Assembly: GCA_965372385.1 (NCBI GenBank)
Contig: CBDVCD010000156.1
Span: forward strand, 1-7,959
Direction of reading: 5' to 3'
Length of the DNA: 7,959 bases
From: JASJBU01 sp965372385
GTDB taxonomy: Bacteria > Pseudomonadota > Gammaproteobacteria > Chromatiales > Chromatiaceae
The translations under genes and the position numbers were made by a program. The notes below the pieces were generated by a model. The model worked only from the letters and a program-made list of their open reading frames with translations. It did not search any database and was not told where the DNA came from. Positions 1-6,368 of this stretch are shown one piece after another (position 1 is the first letter of the stretch; each line of letters starts with the position of its first letter).

Positions 1-1155
1 CTGCATGGACGGATCGCTATCGGCATCCTGGTGATGCAGGACTTGGCCGCGGTCATCTTTCTGGCGGCATCCATGGGAAAGCTCCCTTCACCCTGGGCGC
101 TACTGCTGTTTCTCCTCATCCCGCTACGACCACTGTTTCACCATCTGTTGCAAAAAACGGGTCATGGTGAGCTGTTGATTCTGTATGGCCTGGTCCTGGC
201 CCTGGGCGGAGCCGAACTCTTTGAGCTGGGCGGAGTGAAGGACGACCTGGGTGCCCTCATCATGGGGGTGTTGATCTCTACCCACCCCAAATCACATGAG
301 ATGGCCAAATCGTTGCTGGGCTTCAAGGACCTGTTTCTGGTGGGCTTCTTCCTCTCCATCGGCATGTCAGGCCAGCTCTCGCTGGAGGCGCTGATCATCG
401 GGCTCCTGCTCGTACCCTTTGTCTTCGCCAAATCGGCGCTCTTTTTTGCTCTGATGACCCGTTTCAAACTGCGGGCACGGACTTCCCTGTTGGCGACTCT
501 GAATCTGACCAACTACAGTGAATTTGGTCTGATCGTGGCCGCGATTGGGGTAACGAATGGCTGGATGGAGGGTGAATGGCTGGTCGTTATTGCCATCGCC
601 CTCTCCCTCTCTTTTGTTATTGCTGCCCCGCTGAATAGCATTGATGACAGAATCTATAGCCGGTTCAGGGGCATCTGGTTGAGGTTTCAGCGCACAGAGA
701 GGCTCCCGGATGACAGGCTGTTGGATACGCTCGGTGCAACCATTGCTGTCTTTGGCATGGGCAGAGTAGGCAGTGGTGCCTATGACAAGATGCGCGAACT
801 CCACGGTGAAACTGTGATTGGTGTCGACTTTGATGCCGAGTTGGTCAAAGCGCACCAGACGATGGGGCGCAAGGTTCTGCAGGGTGATCCAAGCGATGCG
901 GATTTCTGGGAAAAAGTAGAGCAAGACCACAGCATCGAACTTGTCATGCTGGCGCTGCCAAATCTTCAAGCCAACCTGGATGCCTTGGAACAACTGCGTG
1001 AGATATCCTTTTCCGGACATATCGCCGCAACCGCAAGATATTCAGATGAAGAGAAATTGTTACGCCAGTCAGGTGCAACCGATGTGTTCAATATCTACAC
1101 TGAGGCAGGCGCCGGATTTGCTGATCATGTTGAGGTTCATGACTTGCGAGGCTAA
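1..1155 (+). CDS. Kef/YbaL-type monovalent cation:proton antiporter (CPA2), 5'-truncated by window edge
   Basis: Inner-membrane antiporter predicted to exchange K+ or Na+ for protons. The reading frame is open from base 1, so the true start lies to the left; 384 residues are visible. The first codons give GRIAIGILVMQDLAAV, the conserved CPA2 transmembrane segment with its QD pair (visible residues 13-14). Hydrophobic helices continue to about residue 210, including a segment reading KDLFLVGFFLSIGM that is typical of the family. A cytoplasmic RCK/TrkA-N Rossmann domain follows at about residues 245-370. It has the nucleotide-binding loop FGMGRVG (251-257) and an acidic residue ending the second strand (VIGVD, D276), the usual NAD(H)-binding signature. 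No TrkA-C domain follows, so this is the shorter Kef-like layout. The gene converges on the minus-strand gene ending at 1259. Family is secure; ion specificity and the exact Kef or YbaL subgroup are inference. Confidence 0.9.
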   Translation: MHGRIAIGILVMQDLAAVIFLAASMGKLPSPWALLLFLLIPLRPLFHHLLQKTGHGELLILYGLVLALGGAELFELGGVKDDLGALIMGVLISTHPKSHEMAKSLLGFKDLFLVGFFLSIGMSGQLSLEALIIGLLLVPFVFAKSALFFALMTRFKLRARTSLLATLNLTNYSEFGLIVAAIGVTNGWMEGEWLVVIAIALSLSFVIAAPLNSIDDRIYSRFRGIWLRFQRTERLPDDRLLDTLGATIAVFGMGRVGSGAYDKMRELHGETVIGVDFDAELVKAHQTMGRKVLQGDPSDADFWEKVEQDHSIELVMLALPNLQANLDALEQLREISFSGHIAATARYSDEEKLLRQSGATDVFNIYTEAGAGFADHVEVHDLRG

Positions 1156-1175
1156 GGGCTCGCTAGTCATGAATC
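1134..1175. terminator. Strong stem-loop over the antiporter stop codon, possible bidirectional terminator
   Basis: The left arm 1137-1150 (TCATGACTTGCGAG) pairs with the right arm 1159-1172, with one mismatch (T1145 opposite T1164) and an 8-nt loop at 1151-1158 that contains most of the TAA stop. The pair 1136/1173 extends the stem. It lies between convergent genes, where a shared terminator is expected. Neither side has a T-run, so it is not a canonical intrinsic terminator; it could instead protect the 3' end of the mRNA or be a repetitive palindrome. Confidence 0.45.
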
Positions 1176-1221
1176 CGAATATCACGGCAATTCGTCTTTC
1201 AAATTTCACCACGAAGGACTC

Positions 1222-1246
1222 GCCAGAGCTGATCAGATCATCTGGC
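1222..1246. other. Short imperfect stem-loop in the convergent intergenic gap
   Basis: GCCAGA at 1222-1227 pairs with TCTGGC at 1241-1246. The enclosed sequence contains further short complementarity around TGATCAGATCA. It lies 12 bases beyond the stop of the minus-strand gene ending at 1259, so it could help end that transcript, but it has no T-tract. With the stem-loop at 1134-1175 it accounts for much of the 103-bp gap 1156-1258. Confidence 0.25.
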
Positions 1247-1258
1247 TGAATATACCCA

Positions 1259-2425
1259 TCACTCCTCTGGCCAATAGGCCGTTTCAATACCCTGCCCCAG
1301 ATCCGCATCGACCAGCCGCTTTCTTACCACCAACAACCTTTCGATCAACCCGGGTTCGGCCTGCTCATATTCATCGGCGTTTGGCGTGCGTTTCACCACC
1401 ACACCCAACAATTCGGTGATCGCATTGCCGATGGAGTTCTGGCTGATGGTGACAATCAGCTTGCCCTCATCGTTGCGGTAGATCAGTTGCTTGAAGGCTG
1501 GCTGCCAGCGTATGGCATTGGCGTACTTCGCATCGACGATACACTGATCCCGTACCTTTTTCGCCGTGCCGAGAAAGTCGTTGTTGAACAGCAGCACGCT
1601 CTCCACCTGCTGGGGAAAATAGACATCCTCCAGCATGGGTGCATTGCGCGTGGAGACCTGGGTGAAGAAGGTGCGGTAGAAATCGATGAACCCCTGCAGA
1701 ATCAGGTCATACTCCCTCCAGAAACGGATATCCCCGAGGCTCTCCACACCCCCTTGAATCTCCCAGCATGGCAGACCTTGCGGATAGCCGGTCAACTCGA
1801 TCCGTGATGCCCCGGCAGGGGCCTGCCGCAAGACCTCCAGACCAAGGGCCTGGTCGAAAAAGTCTCGATAAACTTCCCGCATATAGGACTGGAACAGGCT
1901 GTGCTGCCCCCCGTCGGTCAGATTCGGATTGGCCGGGTCCGCCAGACTCGCCTCGCGCAACTGCTGCATGGGAAAGACGATGAAATGGTTGTGCAGCATC
2001 CGGATGCTGGGCACACCGGGAGAGGTCAATGGCCAGGTAGCATCGAGACTTGCCTCGCCGGCCAGCAACAGGTGATCCGCCGGATCCGGATAGCGTTCGA
2101 CCATGTACTCGATGATGATCTGGTTCATCCGGTTCCAGACATGTTTGACGCTCTTTGGCACCTGGGTGCGACGCACCGGTCTGCCCAACGGATTGAGGAT
2201 CACCTTGGAGGTGTTATAGATGATGGAGGTATCGAATTCGTTGCTGTGGCCCAGCGCCTTGCGGTAGAGCAGCAGGTTCTCCGGATTGACCAGCAACCCA
2301 TTGTTGTGCACCAGGTCATCGAGATTTTCCGTGCTGTTGAAGAACTCGTTGGGTTTCATGCCCTCAGGTACATCCAGCGGGATGGGGCGAAAGGGGGTTA
2401 GGATCTCACGCGGGCCGAACTCCAT
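1259..2425 (-). CDS. Conserved-looking hypothetical protein, 388 aa, with an HxH motif
   Basis: I do not recognise this family. The protein is soluble-looking, with no signal peptide or membrane helix, rich in aromatic and charged residues, and evenly coding throughout. The start is well supported: on the minus strand AGAGGT (2434-2439) sits 8 bases before the ATG at 2423-2425. The most suggestive segment is GVPSIRMLHNHFIVFP (residues 137-152). Its glycine-serine approach to an HxH pair (H145, H147) followed by a proline recalls the catalytic region of HIT-superfamily phosphorylases and nucleotidyltransferases (GalT, Ap4A phosphorylase). The third histidine or glutamine of those families is not present at the expected position, so this is a weak resemblance only. 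The gene lies 56 bp downstream of the 186-aa minus-strand gene and may share its transcript. It converges on the antiporter gene. Confidence 0.8.
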   Translation of the reverse strand: MEFGPREILTPFRPIPLDVPEGMKPNEFFNSTENLDDLVHNNGLLVNPENLLLYRKALGHSNEFDTSIIYNTSKVILNPLGRPVRRTQVPKSVKHVWNRMNQIIIEYMVERYPDPADHLLLAGEASLDATWPLTSPGVPSIRMLHNHFIVFPMQQLREASLADPANPNLTDGGQHSLFQSYMREVYRDFFDQALGLEVLRQAPAGASRIELTGYPQGLPCWEIQGGVESLGDIRFWREYDLILQGFIDFYRTFFTQVSTRNAPMLEDVYFPQQVESVLLFNNDFLGTAKKVRDQCIVDAKYANAIRWQPAFKQLIYRNDEGKLIVTISQNSIGNAITELLGVVVKRTPNADEYEQAEPGLIERLLVVRKRLVDADLGQGIETAYWPEE

Positions 2426-2481
2426 CGATTGATACCTCTAAATCGTGTATGGGGGCCTGATTGTACCCAATTTTTCTTTGA

Positions 2482-3042
2482 TTAACGCTGAGAGATGGAT
2501 TTCAACTGTTCCCAGAGGCGGGAGAGGAAACCCCGCTGATATTCAATGCGCTCCAACCGATTTTGAATATCCCGCAAGGCCTCCAATACCTGTTGCTGGG
2601 TTTCCCCGCTCTGAGCAGGGGCTGTGGTTGTCCGCAGGATGATCTGATCCAGCCATTCAGCAAGCTTGACTCCCTCTGCCCGTGCGGCCTTCGTGGCCGC
2701 ATCCCGGGCAGATATGGACACTCCACGCAGGATCCATTGATCTCTCGTCGCTCTTTTTCGTTTTGCCGGCAGCCTCTTTTTCGGCTTGGCCGCCAAAGCA
2801 GCCAAGGGTTTTTCCGCTGACTCCTCATGCGTTTTGGCAGGCGCCGCCAATCCGCCTATCCCCTCCTTCAACGTGATGGGTTTCTGCGGTAACTCCGAAT
2901 AGTCCTGCTTGGGGCGAACGACTGCTTTCGCCGCCTTTGCGGCGGGTCTTTCATCAGCCCCATCTTGCTTGTCAGTTTCCATGATCAGATATTTTAGTCG
3001 ATTTTCAAATGGAAACTCATCCAGGATCAACCGCAAGTGCAT
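2482..3042 (-). CDS. Small basic protein with RHH-like segment and C-terminal coiled coil
   Basis: A 186-residue cytosolic protein of unknown function. Residues about 30-100 are low-complexity, rich in Ala, Lys and Pro, with basic clusters (KPKKRLPAKRKRATR) that could contact nucleic acid. Residues 101-136 read DQWILRGVSISARDAATKAA followed by RAEGVKLAEWLDQIIL, resembling the ribbon-helix-helix-like 'RGVS..AR.AA..AA...G..L.EWL' segment found in some bacterial localisation and regulatory proteins. Residues 149-185 carry a heptad pattern (V152, L156, I159, L163, I166, then L173, W177, L180), suggesting oligomerisation. The start is uncertain: the ATG at 3040-3042 has a weak GGA about 9 bases upstream. 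The internal ATG at 2980-2982, giving 166 residues, has no visible ribosome-binding site but begins the hydrophilic part. It is the first gene of a likely two-gene minus-strand unit. DNA binding is inference. Confidence 0.75.
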   Translation of the reverse strand: MHLRLILDEFPFENRLKYLIMETDKQDGADERPAAKAAKAVVRPKQDYSELPQKPITLKEGIGGLAAPAKTHEESAEKPLAALAAKPKKRLPAKRKRATRDQWILRGVSISARDAATKAARAEGVKLAEWLDQIILRTTTAPAQSGETQQQVLEALRDIQNRLERIEYQRGFLSRLWEQLKSISQR

Positions 3043-3097
3043 GAAGTTAATTCCAGATTACGCTAAAGAAACCGCTATATTCAGGCATAACACCCTG

Positions 3098-3103
3098 ATT
3101 ATA
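3098..3103 (-). promoter_or_regulatory. Possible -10 box for the minus-strand two-gene unit
   Basis: The minus strand reads TATAAT, a perfect sigma-70 -10 hexamer, about 55 bases upstream of the ATG at 3042. I see no good -35 hexamer at 16-18 bp spacing, so this is only a candidate. The repeat element beginning at 3132 lies just upstream, so its insertion may have replaced or displaced the original -35 region. Confidence 0.3.
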
Positions 3104-3131
3104 GATAAACTGTCTATGATGATCTGGCACT

Positions 3132-3158
3132 TATACCCATCACGAATAGGTTTTCCCG
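3132..3158 (+). repeat. Left terminal inverted repeat of the 214-bp element
   Basis: This 27-bp arm matches the reverse complement of 3319-3345 with one difference (T at 3154 opposite C). The immediate left flank is GGCACT. The first 12 bases recur at 1251-1262. Confidence 0.8.
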
Positions 3159-3318
3159 AGGAAGGATGCGTCATCCTTGTTCTGTGGCAAGGGTCGCTCC
3201 TGCACATCCTTAGCTTGCGACACTTGTGCATCCATGCACGGCGCGCGATGACGCGTAATAGCCAGTCTATTGCAAGGAATCGCAACGTAGCCACAGGGCG
3301 AGGAGGGCGTGAGATTTC

Positions 3319-3345
3319 CGGGGAAACCTATTCGTGATGGGTATA
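3319..3345 (-). repeat. Right terminal inverted repeat of the 214-bp element
   Basis: This arm is complementary to 3132-3158. It ends 53 bp before the ATG of the GGDEF-EAL gene. Read on the plus strand in the frame of that gene it would encode GKPIRDGY, which is why upstream starts of that gene should not be trusted. Confidence 0.8.
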
Positions 3346-3398
3346 TTACCTACCTGTTAATCTTGAATATCAACGGACTATCTTACGAACGATTAGCG

Positions 3399-6368
3399 AT
3401 GAAGAGCAACAGCAGTTTTCAGAAATTCTTTTTGATGAATCCTATGCCAATGTGGATATACGACCTTGAGACACTGCAGTTTCTGGTAGTGAACGAGGCA
3501 GCGGTCCTGAATTATGGCTATTCCAAGGAGGAATTCCAGAGTATGACAGTCAAGGACATTCGTCAGCAGGAGGAAGCCCCCTCGCTCATAGATGAAATCA
3601 GCCAGAAAGGTGACGAACTGGATCACACTGATGTCTGGCGCCACATGAAAAAAAACGGAGATCTCATCTATGTGGATATCACCTCATACCCACTGGAGCA
3701 CGAAGGGCGGATGGGGGAACTGGTTATATCCGTCGACGTAACCGAGCGGGTCCATAACGAGAACGCTCTGCGACATCGGCTTGTGGTGGAAAATGCCATT
3801 ACCGCTATCTCCTCCCGATTCATGGGCACTTCACATATTGACTCCGCGATCGATTACGCTCTGGAAAGGATCGGTCGCCTGAGCGGGGCCTCCCGGTCGT
3901 ATCTGTTTCTCTTCAAGAACGAGGGGAAGACGATGGACAACACCCACGAGTGGTGTGCCGAGGGTGTCAGCAAAGAGATCGAGAATTGTCAAGGATTACC
4001 GATGGAGGTCTTCTCCTGGTCACTGGCACAGTTACAGAATGGCAAGGTTCTGCCTATTCATGACGTGTCGGCATTACCGGAAGCGGCGGCCAATGAGAAA
4101 GCCGCCCTGGAGAGCCAGGGCATAAAGTCGCTGATCTTGATGCCAATCTATTTGACCGGGACGGTCATGGGCTTTCTCGGCTTCGATAACGTAAAGGAGG
4201 CCGGCACATGGAAAAACGAGGACCTGGCCCTGTTGAGACTGTCAACCGAGATTATCGGCGGTGCACTCACCACGCATCGCGGACAGATTGCCCTGCAGGA
4301 GAGTGAAGCGCGCTACCGGCGCCTGGTTGAGGGACTGCCGGATATTGTCTACACCTACTCGATGAATAGCGGCGCAAGCTATTGGTCTCCGAGGGTCCAG
4401 GACATTCTGGGATTCAAACCGAATCAACTGAAGATGGAGCCGTTTCTCTGGCATAACGCCATCCACCCCGATGACCTCCCGCGTGTCGACCAGGCCATAC
4501 AGGCTTTCACAGAGGGCAAGTCCCTCGAGTTGGAATACCGGATAAAGGACCTCAGGGGTCAATGGCATTGGTTTCTGGACCGATCGGTAGGCAGGCATGG
4601 GGAGGGTGAGGATCTGATTCTCGAAGGTATCGCCACCGATATCACGGATCGCAAGCTCACCGAACAGGCACTGTTTAAGGAAAACGAGCGCACCCAGGTC
4701 ACCCTCCACTCCATCGGCGATGGCGTGATCAGCACGGATGCTTACGGTCGTGTCGAATATCTTAATCCGGTCGCAGAGAAACTGACCGGATGGTCGGCCA
4801 GCGAGGCGCAGGGTCAACCCATGAAACGGGTATTCCAGATTATCAATGAAGAGACTCGGAAACCTTCGCAGGATCCCATTGCACGCTGTTTAAGAGAAGG
4901 TGAGATCATCGGGCTGGCGGATCATACCGTGCTGGTGAGCCGGTCTGGCAAGGAGTATTCGATCGAGATCTCAGCGGCACCCATCCGCGGAAGGGACAGC
5001 GATCTTCTGGGCGTAGTACTGGTGTTCAAGGATGTAACAGAGGCTCGGCGCATGTCACGGGAGATCTCCTTCCACGCAGCGCATGATGGCTTAACGGGTC
5101 TGATCAACCGCCGGGAATTCGAGTACCGGCTGAAGCGGGTGCTGGAGACGGCCAGAAAGGAAGAGACGGAGAATGCCCTGCTCTATTTTGACCTGGACCA
5201 GTTCAAGCTGGTCAACGATACCTGCGGTCACGTGGCTGGTGACGAACTGTTGCGCCAGCTTGGGGGGGTGTTGCAGACCCACGTGCGACAAGATGACACT
5301 TTGGCCCGCCTGGGAGGCGATGAGTTCGGCCTGATAATAGAGCACTGCTCATTGAATGAAGCCAAGCGGGTGGCGGAAAAGCTCATCAAGACTTTCACTG
5401 AGTTTCGATTTGCCTGGGAAAACAAGAGCTTCAACATCGGGGTCAGCATCGGGTTGGTGGCTATCAATGAGGCCAGCGAAAAAGCCACTGTTTTGTTGAG
5501 CACTGCGGATACGGCCTGTTATATGGCCAAGGAACAGGGGCGGAACCGGGTACACGTCCACCATGAGGACGATGAGGTGCTGGCGAAGCGACATGGTGAG
5601 ATGCAGTGGGCGGCAAGTTTGCCGCGGGCCTTGGACGAGGGCCGCTTCCAGCTCTACTTTCAGCCGATTGTACCGCTGGCGGGTCACAAGAGCGAAGCAG
5701 ATCACTACGAACTGCTGGTGCGTATGCAAGACGAGGCTGGCAACATTGTATTGCCGGGTGTATTCCTGCCCGCCGCCGAGCGTTACAACCTGTCAGGCTG
5801 GCTCGATCGCTGGGTCATAAGTACGGCCTTTCATTGGTTTGCCAACCAGCCAGCAAATCTGGAACGCCTGTTTCTCTGCGCCATTAACATCTCGGGTCTC
5901 TCCCTGGGCGACGAAGATTTTCTGGCTTTTGTGAAGGCACAGTTTAATAAGTGCGGCATCCCCCCGGAGAAGATCTGCTTTGAGATCACCGAGACAGTGG
6001 CGATAGCGAATCTGACCGATGCCACCATTTTTATCCAGTCGCTGAAAGAACTGGGTTGCCGCTTTGCCCTGGATGATTTCGGCAGTGGTCTATCTTCCTT
6101 TGCCTATCTCAAAAGTCTGCCTGTGGACTACCTGAAGATCGATGGTATTTTTGTCAAAGACATCCTGGATGATCCCATGGACTTCGCTATGGTGAAATCC
6201 ATCAATGAGATTGGCCAGGTGATGGGTAAGCAGACGATCGCTGAGTTCGTGGAGAATGAAGCGATCCTCGAAAAGCTCCAGGAGATCGGCGTAGATTACG
6301 CCCAAGGGTATGGCATTGGGCGACCTGAACCACTGGAAAAGCTGGTGAAACCGTTCACTACTTGTTAG
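3399..6368 (+). CDS. PAS-GAF-PAS-PAS-GGDEF-EAL cyclic-di-GMP turnover protein
   Basis: A 989-residue cytosolic sensor-effector with no membrane helix. PAS1 is about residues 7-115 (NPMPMWIYDLETLQFLVVN), GAF about 130-295, PAS2 about 305-418 (IHPDDL, PAS_3-like), PAS3 about 428-548 (GDGVISTDAYGRVEYLNPVAE). The diguanylate cyclase domain is about 558-718, with intact RLGGDEF (GGDEF at 639-643) and a canonical I-site R630-x-x-D633 five residues upstream. The EAL domain is about 735-985. The EAL signature is ELLVR (E781 to R785, fitting ExLxR); N830, E862, E865, D892, D893, K913, E949, E952 and Q969 are all present, so hydrolysis to pGpG is also predicted. I chose the ATG at 3399 because it precedes PAS1 by a few residues; the in-frame ATG at 3309 lies in the repeat element. 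The ribosome-binding site is weak. The stop overlaps galU tail to tail. Input signals and the net direction of activity cannot be read from sequence. Confidence 0.95.
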   Translation: MKSNSSFQKFFLMNPMPMWIYDLETLQFLVVNEAAVLNYGYSKEEFQSMTVKDIRQQEEAPSLIDEISQKGDELDHTDVWRHMKKNGDLIYVDITSYPLEHEGRMGELVISVDVTERVHNENALRHRLVVENAITAISSRFMGTSHIDSAIDYALERIGRLSGASRSYLFLFKNEGKTMDNTHEWCAEGVSKEIENCQGLPMEVFSWSLAQLQNGKVLPIHDVSALPEAAANEKAALESQGIKSLILMPIYLTGTVMGFLGFDNVKEAGTWKNEDLALLRLSTEIIGGALTTHRGQIALQESEARYRRLVEGLPDIVYTYSMNSGASYWSPRVQDILGFKPNQLKMEPFLWHNAIHPDDLPRVDQAIQAFTEGKSLELEYRIKDLRGQWHWFLDRSVGRHGEGEDLILEGIATDITDRKLTEQALFKENERTQVTLHSIGDGVISTDAYGRVEYLNPVAEKLTGWSASEAQGQPMKRVFQIINEETRKPSQDPIARCLREGEIIGLADHTVLVSRSGKEYSIEISAAPIRGRDSDLLGVVLVFKDVTEARRMSREISFHAAHDGLTGLINRREFEYRLKRVLETARKEETENALLYFDLDQFKLVNDTCGHVAGDELLRQLGGVLQTHVRQDDTLARLGGDEFGLIIEHCSLNEAKRVAEKLIKTFTEFRFAWENKSFNIGVSIGLVAINEASEKATVLLSTADTACYMAKEQGRNRVHVHHEDDEVLAKRHGEMQWAASLPRALDEGRFQLYFQPIVPLAGHKSEADHYELLVRMQDEAGNIVLPGVFLPAAERYNLSGWLDRWVISTAFHWFANQPANLERLFLCAINISGLSLGDEDFLAFVKAQFNKCGIPPEKICFEITETVAIANLTDATIFIQSLKELGCRFALDDFGSGLSSFAYLKSLPVDYLKIDGIFVKDILDDPMDFAMVKSINEIGQVMGKQTIAEFVENEAILEKLQEIGVDYAQGYGIGRPEPLEKLVKPFTTC

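Larger units (their letters stand above)
3132..3345. mobile_element. MITE-like foldback element, 214 bp, with 27-bp terminal inverted repeats
   Basis: The ends are 27-bp inverted repeats (3132-3158 and 3319-3345) with a single mismatch; the outermost 22 bases are identical, beginning TATACCCATCACGAATAGG. Inside are further nested complementary arms: 3182-3188 (CTGTGGC) with 3290-3296, and 3214-3219 (TTGCGA) with 3280-3285. There are also local hairpins at 3162-3178 (AAGGATG, 3-nt loop, CATCCTT) and 3226-3239 (GTGCAT, CC, ATGCAC). The whole element can therefore fold as one long imperfect hairpin. It has no transposase or convincing ORF, so it would be non-autonomous. TATA at each tip would fit a TA target duplication, as in IS630/Tc1-type elements, but the exact boundary and family are inference. 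With 3043-3131 and 3346-3398 it fills the intergenic space between divergent genes. Confidence 0.7.

Noticed and set aside
367..1020. Long antisense frame (217 codons) opposite the antiporter
   Set aside because: The plus-strand frame carries clear family motifs; the antisense product has no recognisable domain and is a codon-usage shadow.
1901..2401. Antisense frame (166 codons) opposite the 388-aa gene
   Set aside because: The minus-strand frame is longer, has a good ribosome-binding site and spans the whole region; the plus-strand product is a shadow.
2872..2881. CGTGATGGGT, a 10-base match to the right tip of the repeat element
   Set aside because: It is inside the RHH-like coding region, without flanking similarity; a 10-base match is expected by chance in a window this size.
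3126..3142. Possible sigma-54 promoter (TGGCAC) at the left edge of the repeat element
   Set aside because: The required GC of the -12 element is missing at the correct spacing.
2909..3337. Open frames crossing the inverted-repeat element on both strands (also 3058-3294 on the minus strand)
   Set aside because: They are by-products of the repeat: both strands encode the same GKPIRDGY peptide from the inverted arms, and the frames overlap the RHH-like gene or the non-coding gap.
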